Assembly: GCA_002212985.1 (NCBI GenBank)
Contig: NBMY01000098.1
Span: 1 to 64,000 of the forward strand
DNA from: Sphingobacteriales bacterium TSM_CSS
Lineage (GTDB): Bacteria > Bacteroidota > Bacteroidia > Chitinophagales > UBA2359
DNA length: 64,000 nucleotides
Direction: 5' to 3'
In this document: positions 37,839 to 46,732 of the stretch, piece by piece
How positions within the stretch are numbered: the first letter of the stretch is position 1
Layout of the letters: each line of letters begins with the position of its first letter
Notes under the pieces: model-generated
The model's database searches: none
What the model was told of the DNA's origin: nothing
Seen by the model: only the letters and a program-made list of their open reading frames with translations
Translations under genes and position numbers: made by a program

Positions 37839-39557
37839 GTGGCACTCATACACCAGCAAAACAAGCAAGGGTTATATAATCTGGTAATACCCGATATTGA
37901 GCAGTGGCCTATTTACCTGCTCAGTAAAGACCGTGCGCCCTTTATTGAAGAACTCGTCAGCAACAGCATGGCGCATATACGCGAGCTGCTGGGCGACAGC
38001 AAACAAAAACTGCACGATGAAATAGCCCGCGCCCTCTACATGGAACGCATACGCATGAAAACCGAACACTGGCGCGTTGACCCGCCCGACGAACGCAGTT
38101 TCTGGCGAAAGGTAAACGAAACCATTGCCCATATTTCTACCCAAAAAGGCATACCCATTGGCCAACCTACCGATGAAGATGCCCGTATCTTTCATGAAAT
38201 TGTGGCACGCTATGCCAACGAAATACCCGGCATTTTCAGTCCCAATACCTACCGCTTTGCCAGCCGCGTAGTTACTTTTGGCTTTGCCAGACTGCTCAAT
38301 ACGGCATCGGGCATGTTTTTCAAAAATGAGTTTCGTTTGGGCGACCGCCTTAAAATTACCGGCAACATAGAAAAAATACGCGAACTGGCACTCAAAGGAA
38401 CGCTTATTATGACACCTACCCACTCCAGCAACCTCGACTCGCTGGTAATGGGCTGGGCTATAGATGCCATTGGACTGCCGCCATTTTTATACGGCGCCGG
38501 CCTTAACCTGTTCAACAGCCGCATTTTCGGGTTTTTTATGGAACGTTTAGGCGCTTACAAAGTGGATAGGCGCAAAAAAAATCTCTTTTACCTCGAAACC
38601 CTCAAAATGTACTCGCGCATGGTAATTGAACGCGGTTGCCACAGCTTGTTTTTCCCCGGCGGAACCCGCTCGCGCAACGGCGCATTAGAAAACCAGCTTA
38701 AACTGGGGCTGCTTGGCTCTGCCGTAGAAGCGCAACGCCTCAACTTTATGCGCGGAACCACCGAAACCATGGGCTTTGATGCCAGCCATGCCAAAAAAAT
38801 ATATGTAGTGCCCGTAGTGCTCAACTACCATTTTGTGCTGGAAGCTGCCTCGCTCATTGAAGAATTTCTGAAGCGAAGCGGAAAAGAAAAATATTATATC
38901 GACCGCGAAGAGTTTCCGGGAACCCGCCTGCTGACCACCTTTTTGTGGAAATTTTTTGCCGCCAAATCCGAGGTTATCCTGTCGTTTGGCGAACCTATGG
39001 ATATTTTTGGACACCCCGTTGACGAACACGGCAACAGCATAGACCAGCATGGCAATTGCATAGACATAAGCCGCTACTTTGTTAGCCGCGGCATGATTAC
39101 CAAAGACCGGCAGCGCGACGAAGAATATACCCGCCTGTTGGGCAACAAACTGGTAGAAAGTTTTATGCGCACCAATACCGTTCTGTCAAGCCATTTGGTA
39201 GCCTTTACCGCCTTTGAAATACTGGCCCGAAAACACAGCCGCCGCCTCGATTTGTATGGACTGCTACGCCTGCCCGAAGAAGACCGTACCATACCCTATA
39301 CCCAATATGCCAAAGTTACCGAACATGTGCGCGATGCCCTGCGCCAAATGGCAGACCATGGTAAAGTACAATTAGCCAACCATATGTATGGCGATATTAA
39401 CCGCCTAATTAAACACGGATTGAGCAACCTGGGGGTGTACCACACGCAACAACCCCTTGCCTTTGACCCCGATGGCAATATTACCAGTCAGGATATGAAC
39501 CTGCTGTACTTTTACCATAACCGCCTTACCGGCTACAACCTGGAGCAGCTTATTTAA
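37839..39557 (+). CDS. PlsB/PlsC-type glycerophosphate acyltransferase, 572 aa
   Basis: The LPLAT motif HxxxxD is in TPTHSSNLDSLVMGW at about residue 195, followed by LGAYKVDRRKKNLFYLE, a PGGTRSRNGAL block and ATG-poor C-terminal region. Such proteins acylate glycerol-3-phosphate or lysophosphatidate. With gpsA directly downstream, which makes glycerol-3-phosphate, a role in the first steps of phospholipid synthesis is likely. Start is a GTG at 37839 (VALIHQQNKQG...); an out-of-frame ATG at 37814 is the alternative if a frameshift existed, but I see no reason for one. Confidence 0.85.
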   Translation: MALIHQQNKQGLYNLVIPDIEQWPIYLLSKDRAPFIEELVSNSMAHIRELLGDSKQKLHDEIARALYMERIRMKTEHWRVDPPDERSFWRKVNETIAHISTQKGIPIGQPTDEDARIFHEIVARYANEIPGIFSPNTYRFASRVVTFGFARLLNTASGMFFKNEFRLGDRLKITGNIEKIRELALKGTLIMTPTHSSNLDSLVMGWAIDAIGLPPFLYGAGLNLFNSRIFGFFMERLGAYKVDRRKKNLFYLETLKMYSRMVIERGCHSLFFPGGTRSRNGALENQLKLGLLGSAVEAQRLNFMRGTTETMGFDASHAKKIYVVPVVLNYHFVLEAASLIEEFLKRSGKEKYYIDREEFPGTRLLTTFLWKFFAAKSEVILSFGEPMDIFGHPVDEHGNSIDQHGNCIDISRYFVSRGMITKDRQRDEEYTRLLGNKLVESFMRTNTVLSSHLVAFTAFEILARKHSRRLDLYGLLRLPEEDRTIPYTQYAKVTEHVRDALRQMADHGKVQLANHMYGDINRLIKHGLSNLGVYHTQQPLAFDPDGNITSQDMNLLYFYHNRLTGYNLEQLI

Positions 39558-39607
39558 ATCACACATCTTTATCCTTGCCTGAATTTCAAATGCCCAACCG
39601 CTAAAAC

Positions 39608-40657
39608 ATGCAAAACGCACAAGAATTTACCTACGGAGTAATTGGCGCAGGCAGTTTTGGCACTGCCGTAGCCAATATTTTGGCCGAAAACGGCAAAGTG
39701 CTGCTCTTTACCCGTCGCCCCGAGGCCTGCCGGGAAATGCTTACCCAACGCACCAACCGCGGACAACAACTGCACCCCAATATAACCCCAACCATTGATA
39801 TACCCGATTTTTGCAACCAATGCCGCCTCATTTTTCCGGTAGTACCTTCGGCAGGGTTCAGAGAAGTTATGCAACAATTTTCGGGCTGTTTACAGCCACA
39901 TCATATTTTAATTCATGGTACCAAAGGGTTAAACCTGCACCTGCTGCCTAACGAAGAAATGCACCCGGGACAACCCGTTTCGAGGCAGCAAATAAGCACC
40001 ATGACCGAAATTATTTTGCAGGAAACCGTAGTGCTGCGCGTTGGCTGCCTGTCGGGGCCTAATCTTGCCAAGGAAATTGCCCAAGGGCAACCCGCCGCCA
40101 CAGTAATTGCCAGCCGCTTTACCGAGGTAATAGAACAAGGCCGCGAAGCTCTTAAAAGCCCCCGCTTTAAAGTGTATGGCAGCAATGATGTAACCGGTGT
40201 TGAATTTGCCGGCGTACTGAAAAATGTAATGGCCATTGCATCGGGCATTTTAAGCGGATTGGGATTGGGTGAAAATGCCAAGGCCATGCTCATCTCGCGC
40301 GGGTTGGGCGAAATGGTGAAAATTGGCAGGGCGCTGGGGGCTGATTCTTCGGCATTTTTTGGCATTGCCGGCATTGGCGATTTAATTGCCACCTGCTCCA
40401 GCAGCCTTAGCCGAAATTTTTCGGTTGGTTTCCGCCTGGCTAAAGGCGAACTGCTGCCCGATATTTTAGCCAATATGAACGAAGTGGTAGAAGGTATCAA
40501 TACTGTAAAACTGGCTAAAGGCGTTAGTTTATACTACCATATTGAAACGCCTATTGTAGAAGCCCTGTACCAAACCCTCTATAACAACCAAACCATAGCT
40601 GAAAGTCTTGAATACCTCATGAACTACTCTTTTGATAAAGATGCAGATTTTTTGTAG
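39608..40657 (+). CDS. gpsA: Glycerol-3-phosphate dehydrogenase (NAD(P)+), 349 aa
   Basis: Reduces dihydroxyacetone phosphate to sn-glycerol-3-phosphate for phospholipids. Rossmann GAGSFGTAVANILAENG at the start, the NGPN-like VGCLSGPNLAKEI, the catalytic lysine in EFAGVLKNVMAIASG, and GIAGIGDLIATCSSSLSRNF in family order. Its ATG lies 50 bp after the acyltransferase stop. Confidence 0.95.
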   Translation: MQNAQEFTYGVIGAGSFGTAVANILAENGKVLLFTRRPEACREMLTQRTNRGQQLHPNITPTIDIPDFCNQCRLIFPVVPSAGFREVMQQFSGCLQPHHILIHGTKGLNLHLLPNEEMHPGQPVSRQQISTMTEIILQETVVLRVGCLSGPNLAKEIAQGQPAATVIASRFTEVIEQGREALKSPRFKVYGSNDVTGVEFAGVLKNVMAIASGILSGLGLGENAKAMLISRGLGEMVKIGRALGADSSAFFGIAGIGDLIATCSSSLSRNFSVGFRLAKGELLPDILANMNEVVEGINTVKLAKGVSLYYHIETPIVEALYQTLYNNQTIAESLEYLMNYSFDKDADFL

Positions 40658-40813
40658 CTGGTAGAGAGTAAAGAGTAGATTGAGGGTAGAATGTAGAAAA
40701 TAATTAATAATTATTTTAATAGATATGTTTTTTTAGAAACCCCGCTTTTTCCCAACCATTGTTTTACCATGCCCCATCCGCCCTTTATTTCATAAACCTA
40801 ACAACATTAAAGC

Positions 40814-41191
40814 ATGAGAACTTTGCTTGTTTTTATTTTTACCGCCTTTTTTGCCCTGCCCGCAGCAGCACAAGAGTTGCAGCAGTTTAATGCCCAGCAG
40901 GTACCAACACCCAAAGATACCTGTTACCAAAACAAAATTGTTTACGGGCGGTGGAGCCGTACCAAAGGAGCCATGTTGTACATAAACGGCATATTGATAG
41001 ACCCATCGGAAATTGAAAACCTTAAAAATGCCCGCAGGTTTAAAAACGAAAAATGGCGCGGTAAAAAAATTAAGGTAAAAGGCGATTTGTGCATTCATTA
41101 TTGCAGCCCTTATGAGCAATGCCTGTCCGATGGTATTATGCGGTTTTTGAAAAATGTGCAATACCTTAAACGAACCTGTAAGGCAGATTAG
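40814..41191 (+). CDS. Small secreted protein, 125 aa, unknown
   Basis: Signal peptide MRTLLVFIFTAFFALPAAA, then a mature domain with four cysteines (one near the start, three near the end), rich in basic residues (WRGKKIKVKGD, LKRTCKAD). No family recognised. Its C-terminus overlaps the alternative upstream frame of anmK but not the chosen anmK start. Confidence 0.65.
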   Translation: MRTLLVFIFTAFFALPAAAQELQQFNAQQVPTPKDTCYQNKIVYGRWSRTKGAMLYINGILIDPSEIENLKNARRFKNEKWRGKKIKVKGDLCIHYCSPYEQCLSDGIMRFLKNVQYLKRTCKAD

Positions 41192-41207
41192 GCACAAATT
41201 AGTTTTT

Positions 41208-42302
41208 ATGCAAACGTACAGGGTAATCGGGTTAATGTCGGGCACTTCGTTAGATGGGGTAGATTTGGCCTATTGTATTTTTCAACGGATAAACGGGGAA
41301 TGGCAGTACGAAATAACCTGCGCCGATTGTTTACCCTATCCCGATACATGGAAAAACCGGCTATACAACCTTATTCAAACCGATATTGAAACCTATCTTA
41401 AAACCGATGCGGAATATGGACAATACATAGGGCAACTCATAAACGAGTTCATACATCGGAACGGGCTGAGCGGTAAAGTTGATGTGATTGCATCGCACGG
41501 GCAAACCATTATACACCGGCCGCACTTAGGATTTACCGCCCAAATAGGCAGCGGCGCCGCCATTGCAGAAACTACACACCTGCCCGTAGTGTGCAACCTG
41601 CGTGCCAACGATGTGGCCGCCGGCGGACAGGGCGCTCCTGTGGTGCCACTTACCGATAAACACCTGTTTGCCCCCTATCTTTTTTGCCTTAACCTGGGCG
41701 GCATTGCCAACATATCTTGCAAACTGAACAATGGCGGCATTGTAGGTTATGATATTTGCCCCAACAACCTGCTGCTCAACTATCTGGCAGGCAAATTAGG
41801 GCTGCCCTACGATGCCGGCGGGCAAATTGCCGCATCGGGAACAGTTTACCTGCCTCTTTTGGAACAACTGAACCAACTGCCATTTTATAACCTGCCGTTT
41901 CCAAAATCGCTCGATGCCGATTTTGTGCCCCAAACCGTGCTGCCCCTGTTAAACCGATTTACCTTACCCCTGCCCCACCTGCTTTGTACCTGCACCGAAC
42001 ATATTGCCACCCAAATAGCGCGGCAGGTTGAACAACTGTACCAGCTGCCCGTAAACACCGGTTGCGGAAACACTATGCTAATTACCGGCGGCGGCGCTTT
42101 TAACTCCTTTCTGATACAACGCATTGCAGCACTGTCAAACGCCCAAACTTTGATTCCCGACGAACTTACGGTTAACTACAAAGAAGCGCTGGCCATGGCA
42201 TTTATGTCCGTTTTGCGGCTTAGGGAAGAGCCTAACTGCCTTGCCTCGGTAACAGGAGCGCGTACCAATACGGTAAACGGCTGTATATACTTTGCAAGGT
42301 AA
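41208..42302 (+). CDS. anmK: Anhydro-N-acetylmuramic acid kinase, 364 aa
   Basis: Phosphorylates 1,6-anhydroMurNAc to MurNAc-6-phosphate in cell-wall recycling. Family starts with MSGTSLDGVDLAYC; DVIASHGQTIIHRP and the ATP-binding NLGGIANISCKL are present; a GGGAFNSFLIQRI block is near the end. The ATG at 41208-41210 (MQTYRVIGLMSG) matches the family start. Confidence 0.94.
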   Translation: MQTYRVIGLMSGTSLDGVDLAYCIFQRINGEWQYEITCADCLPYPDTWKNRLYNLIQTDIETYLKTDAEYGQYIGQLINEFIHRNGLSGKVDVIASHGQTIIHRPHLGFTAQIGSGAAIAETTHLPVVCNLRANDVAAGGQGAPVVPLTDKHLFAPYLFCLNLGGIANISCKLNNGGIVGYDICPNNLLLNYLAGKLGLPYDAGGQIAASGTVYLPLLEQLNQLPFYNLPFPKSLDADFVPQTVLPLLNRFTLPLPHLLCTCTEHIATQIARQVEQLYQLPVNTGCGNTMLITGGGAFNSFLIQRIAALSNAQTLIPDELTVNYKEALAMAFMSVLRLREEPNCLASVTGARTNTVNGCIYFAR

Positions 42303-42330
42303 AACGGCTGTTTTTACCCGCTATGTACTA

Positions 42331-42372
42331 AAAAAATTGGCGCAAGGCAATTTAATACCCGGCGCCAATTCT
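42331..42372 (-). terminator. Rho-independent terminator after the P450 gene
   Basis: ATTGGCGC and GCGCCAAT (42337-42344 and 42363-42370) form an 8-bp stem; on the minus strand the stem is followed by seven T. It ends the cytochrome P450 transcript. Confidence 0.75.
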
Positions 42373-42403
42373 GTATAGTTACATTTGCGATTTAAATGTT
42401 TAG

Positions 42404-43774
42404 TTAATTACCGTTCATTTTTTTGTGGATGTTGCGCGGAATAAGGCGCACGGTAAATTTGGGTTCGGGGCCCAAGGTAGGTATGGTTTGAAATTTAATT
42501 TCGTAATTATGCGGCACTAGCTGAAAATCAACCAAATGCACCAACAATGCTATGGTAAGCATCATTTGCAGTTCGCCCAGTTGGAAGCCTAAACATTTAT
42601 GAGCGCCTAAACCGTATGGGCTTAATGCATTTTTTTGGCGGTACTCAAAGCGCGGAGCCAAATGGCGGTCAATATCAAATTGGTAAGGTTCGGGAAAAAG
42701 TTCGGGCAGAAAATGGGTAACACCCTGTGCCATATATACGGTTTGTCCTTTTTCAAACTGGTAGCCGCCAAACTCAAAAGGCTGGGCTACCGTGCGCGGA
42801 ATCATGGGTGCAACCGGGTAGCGGCGCAATGTTTCCATAAGGGCGGCGTGCAAAACGGGTAAGTTGCCAAGGGTTTTTACATTGGGTAGCCCATTTTCAA
42901 ACAGCGGATCAATTTCTTCCTGCACCCGTTTCAGCACATCGCGGTGTTTGGCAAGGGCATAAATTAAAGCGGCCAGAGTATTGGTAACGGTATCCATGCC
43001 GGCCATAAAAGGACCAACTACTGCCAGCAATAATTCGGGGCGGGTTAGTTCAAGACCTTCTTCGTACACGGCTTTCAGTATATCGTCAATCAAATCGGGG
43101 TTTTCGGTGTTGGGCGCAACCATGTGCTCATATATAAGTTTTTCTCCAAATTTATTGGCTTTTTCCTGTGCCATTAAAAATTTGGGGCGGTACAGGGCAA
43201 TACGGGGCCACATACGCACAATATTTACATTGAGCAGCGTGCGTACATAAAAGGCCAGCGGTTTGTAGTATTTACCCGGTGCGCGGTTGGCCAGCAAAAT
43301 GCCCAATTGCTCGCAAACTAAGCGTTGTATAAAGGATGTTACCTGAATTTCGCCTTTGTTTTTCATTTTTTTAAGCACCATTTTGCGCGTAATTTCGGCT
43401 ACTTTGGGTATGCGGTTGGTAAGCATTTTTGGCGAGTAGCCGCGCATCATTACCTTTCGGAATTTAAAATGCTCTTCGCCGTCAAGCGCTACCAGAAATT
43501 TATCGGCTCCTATTGATTTACCAAAACTCCCCCAGATTTCTCCGGTCATAAGATAATCATTGGCAGCCCTTGAAAGAAACTGGTTGGCTTCGAGGCCTGC
43601 CATAAAAACGATTTGTTGGTTCACAGTATTTACCTTAAATACCGGCCCCAGTTTGTGGTATTGGTCAACAATAAAATCAATGGGGGCATTAATCATATTA
43701 ATGGTATTGCCCAAAATAGGCAACCCCGATACTAACGGCGGTTGTTTTTCCTGATTAGTTAAAGCGGCGTTCAT
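42404..43774 (-). CDS. Cytochrome P450, 456 aa
   Basis: Heme thiolate monooxygenase. The heme-binding motif SPYGLGAHKCLG places the axial cysteine at about residue 394; the ExxR motif is ETLRRYP; the I-helix reads VVGPFMAGMDTVTNTLAA with the AGxDT oxygen-activation motif. Substrate unknown; no redox partner is adjacent. The ATG at 43772-43774 (MNAALTNQEKQPPL) is the natural start; a longer frame reaches 43873. Confidence 0.93.
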   Translation of the reverse strand: MNAALTNQEKQPPLVSGLPILGNTINMINAPIDFIVDQYHKLGPVFKVNTVNQQIVFMAGLEANQFLSRAANDYLMTGEIWGSFGKSIGADKFLVALDGEEHFKFRKVMMRGYSPKMLTNRIPKVAEITRKMVLKKMKNKGEIQVTSFIQRLVCEQLGILLANRAPGKYYKPLAFYVRTLLNVNIVRMWPRIALYRPKFLMAQEKANKFGEKLIYEHMVAPNTENPDLIDDILKAVYEEGLELTRPELLLAVVGPFMAGMDTVTNTLAALIYALAKHRDVLKRVQEEIDPLFENGLPNVKTLGNLPVLHAALMETLRRYPVAPMIPRTVAQPFEFGGYQFEKGQTVYMAQGVTHFLPELFPEPYQFDIDRHLAPRFEYRQKNALSPYGLGAHKCLGFQLGELQMMLTIALLVHLVDFQLVPHNYEIKFQTIPTLGPEPKFTVRLIPRNIHKKMNGN

Positions 43775-43976
43775 AGTTCTTGTTTGTTTAGATGGTATTG
43801 GATTTATAGTAAAAAATACAGCGCTCAAATTAAATGCATGCATAGGAAATTTCAAGGCAACCTGTATTCCCATTCCTTATGTCATTTTTGCACGAACTTT
43901 AAAAATAACGTCTGATAAAGAGTGGTTAGTATTTTGGTAAAGTGGCAATACAAATATTTTTAAAAGGGTTACTTGT

Positions 43977-45815
43977 TTAGTTGCCGGGTTCAAAGCCGGC
44001 TGCGGCATTTTCCTGCCCTTTGTCGTTTTTAAATAGGCCAATGGAAGCCGATGGTATAGGAATGCGAAGCCCTACATGGAAATAAGCGCTGTTGGCAGAG
44101 AAATTAAACCCAATACCACCTTGCACATAATCTCTGAACAGACTGGCAGCAGCCCCTGCCGATATTTCGGGGTTGCCATCGCGGTTAAAATCGAAGGCGG
44201 CAAAGTTAATACCGATGCCGGCATCAATAAAATTGCGGTAGAGCATATTTCTTGACCCAAATTTAAACAACATGCTGTAGGAAGGTCCGCCCAGCCAGTT
44301 GTCATCGGGGTTGTTTTTAAGGGGCAGGGCAAAAGCATAGGCCACTGCCACGCTAATATGCGGCAAGGCATTGGCTAAACGCAGGTTATGCACTTCTAAG
44401 TCGGTAAGTCGTTCATTTTTACCATAGAGGGCGGCAATTTTAAGCACCACTAAGTCGCCGGGGGCACGGTTGCCGGTAAAAAGCAGGTTAAATTGGGTGC
44501 TTTCGGGCACATCGGCAAAGGCAAGTTTAAACACGTCGTCGGTAAAAACCAAAGCTTCGGCGTTTACCTGCCTTCCTTTTATGAGCAGTTTAAAATTTGC
44601 AACGTATTGGGTAATGCTTTTTTTTACGTCCTTAATTTGGGCAATTATGGTTTTCACATCGGCAAGGCTGGTTTCTAATTCTGAGTTGCCCAAAACCTGC
44701 ATTTTGAGTTGGTCAAACTGTTTGTCAATGCGCACAAAATCTTCGGTTCGTTTTACCAGCCGGCGCACGTCGCCTTCAAGGCCTGCCAGCAAATCAACGG
44801 CATCGGTATTTTCTGCGCCCAACAGGTATTTTTGGTTAAACTCATCCAGGTCGGCTTTATAGTCGTCAATATAAGCCTGTATGGTTTCCTTGGTAGAATC
44901 GGCCACCGATTTACCGGCGTTTTCTGCATTATCGAGCAAGGTTTGCAGGCGTTGTTCCAGTTCATCAACCTTTGCATTTACTTTTTCGAGCAGGTTAGTA
45001 AGGGGTTTTTGGGCTTTTTTGGTCAGGTTGTTCAATGTTGTTGCATTTTCGGCAAACACCTGTTGGTAGCCGCGCAGTTCTGCCACCTGTTGTTCGGTAA
45101 GGCTCACGGCATTTCGGTTTACCTCAAAGCGTTCGCCCTGTTCCACATCGCCAAATCCTTCCAGCCGTATGGGGCGAGTTCCGTTGTCGGTAACAATCCA
45201 CGCGCCCATTTGCACCAAAACGCCCTGCTCTTTTATGAGTACATCAACCTGTTGCTGCACGTTTTGCAGGGTGGTATTGGCAACATCAAATACCAGCAGG
45301 TACTGTTCGGCAACCGATAAGCGGCCGCTTTCTTGCAAGGCTTGTTCAAACCGTTCTTCAATTTGATTTTCGAGCGGGGTACCTTTGGCAAACTCAATGA
45401 GTTCAACGGCTTTTCGGGCAGCATTCTCGTAGGCCGCTATTAACCCCGAAAGGTCTTTTTCATTTCGGGGTTGGGCGGCATATTTGTCCAAAGCATCATT
45501 AAGCAGTTGCATGTGTTTGGTATAGCCCTGTAAAATGCGGCTAAGCGCTTCTAACTGTTGCAGCAGGTTGTTGGCGGTGCCGGTGTTGTTTTGCAAAAGC
45601 CGGCCTATTTTTAGGCGAAGCGAATCTTTGTTTACCGATATGTTAATGATGCTGTTTACATCTACGGCGGTATTTTTTTTGGTTAACCGATGCGTTTTGC
45701 CCCGTTGGTCGTACTCTTCAAGGTGCAGTATCGAGGGTGTCTGTGCATTGGCAAGGCCGGTAAGCAGCAGAAGAAAAAAGGACACGAAATATGCGTGAAA
45801 TGAATTTGTTTTCAT
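43977..45815 (-). CDS. Secreted coiled-coil protein with C-terminal barrel-like domain, 612 aa
   Basis: Signal peptide (FVSFFLLLLTGLANA). A long helical, Gln/Glu/Leu-rich section (about residues 60-420) has heptad character (for example VNAKVDELEQRLQTLLDNAE), and the last 130 residues are Gly/aromatic-rich with short strands (HISVAVAYAFALPL, AYFHVGLRIPIP), as in small outer-membrane barrels. I recognise no family. It could span periplasm from a coiled coil to a barrel. Probably cotranscribed with the small gene upstream at 45861-46295. Confidence 0.65.
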   Translation of the reverse strand: MKTNSFHAYFVSFFLLLLTGLANAQTPSILHLEEYDQRGKTHRLTKKNTAVDVNSIINISVNKDSLRLKIGRLLQNNTGTANNLLQQLEALSRILQGYTKHMQLLNDALDKYAAQPRNEKDLSGLIAAYENAARKAVELIEFAKGTPLENQIEERFEQALQESGRLSVAEQYLLVFDVANTTLQNVQQQVDVLIKEQGVLVQMGAWIVTDNGTRPIRLEGFGDVEQGERFEVNRNAVSLTEQQVAELRGYQQVFAENATTLNNLTKKAQKPLTNLLEKVNAKVDELEQRLQTLLDNAENAGKSVADSTKETIQAYIDDYKADLDEFNQKYLLGAENTDAVDLLAGLEGDVRRLVKRTEDFVRIDKQFDQLKMQVLGNSELETSLADVKTIIAQIKDVKKSITQYVANFKLLIKGRQVNAEALVFTDDVFKLAFADVPESTQFNLLFTGNRAPGDLVVLKIAALYGKNERLTDLEVHNLRLANALPHISVAVAYAFALPLKNNPDDNWLGGPSYSMLFKFGSRNMLYRNFIDAGIGINFAAFDFNRDGNPEISAGAAASLFRDYVQGGIGFNFSANSAYFHVGLRIPIPSASIGLFKNDKGQENAAAGFEPGN

Positions 45816-45860
45816 GGGATAACCTGCTGGTTTTAAGCCGAAAATAAACCGGGTGGGGTA

Positions 45861-46295
45861 CTACTCTGTTTCGGGAACAGGCGGCACGGCGGCGGCGCCT
45901 TCTTTATCGGGGTTGGCTTCGGATCGGGCATAGGCTTCAAAGATACGGGTAAAATTGGGGTCGGTTTCGTTGCTTATTACATCGCAAACCGTATTCTTAA
46001 AATTTACCGAAACAGCCAGCACCTTTGTCCAGTTGTTGAGCAGGGCAGCATCGAGCAATTTGAGTTCCTGCAGGGCTGCTTTGGCACTTTTACGGCTGCG
46101 TACCCACACTACCCAGCGGGGGTCTTCTATTTTGCCGGCTAATTTATCGGCTTTTAGTACGGTATCGCGGGTGCGTTTATCATCGCCAATGGCTACAAAA
46201 AGAATTTTTTTTATGGTCGCCTGGTAGTCGCGCAGCAGGGCTGCAGCCAGTTGTGCGTCATCGGTTGGCAGAATAAGCGTTTTTTCGAGATGCAT
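45861..46295 (-). CDS. Small cytosolic protein, 144 aa, unknown
   Basis: Compact soluble protein, no signal peptide or membrane helix, with a central KILFVAIGDDKRTRDTV and WVVWVRSRKSAKAALQELK and a Pro/Ala-rich acidic tail (KEGAAAVPPVPETE). No recognisable motif. It precedes the coiled-coil protein by 45 bp on the same strand, so they are likely in one operon. Confidence 0.6.
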   Translation of the reverse strand: MHLEKTLILPTDDAQLAAALLRDYQATIKKILFVAIGDDKRTRDTVLKADKLAGKIEDPRWVVWVRSRKSAKAALQELKLLDAALLNNWTKVLAVSVNFKNTVCDVISNETDPNFTRIFEAYARSEANPDKEGAAAVPPVPETE

Positions 46296-46732
46296 ATACA
46301 GAGCAAATTAATATTATGAATGTTTGGTCGGCATTTCAAGGTTGGGCGGTAAATACTTGCGTGGCGGGTTAACTCTGTTGCAAATATAGTTATTTTTTAG
46401 AAAAACAATTGCTTTTAAAAGCGCCGCACATAGCATAAATATGGTGAAACGGGTTGGGGCTCAAGCAAAAGCGCTCAATTGGCAGAAGGGCTTTAGACCA
46501 CTTGCATAAATAACGGGCTGTGGCAATTTTTTGCTTAAAAGTGCCGCAAAGTTTTCTGCTTCAAACCGCCCAACATTTAATATTGGTTATATGCATACGA
46601 TACCCTCAAAACATAGCACATCTTAGGCATGTATAAAAAAACATGGGTAAAGGCATATCTTTTTCATCGGTTTTTTTTGTATCTTACCACGCATGTATAA
46701 TTTGTTGCGTTCATGGTTTAAAACATTGCCCT
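46296..46732. other. 437-bp intergenic region
   Basis: Divergent promoter region between the small cytosolic protein and the secreted hydrolase. AT-rich in the middle; no gene or structured element was recognised. Confidence 0.4.
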
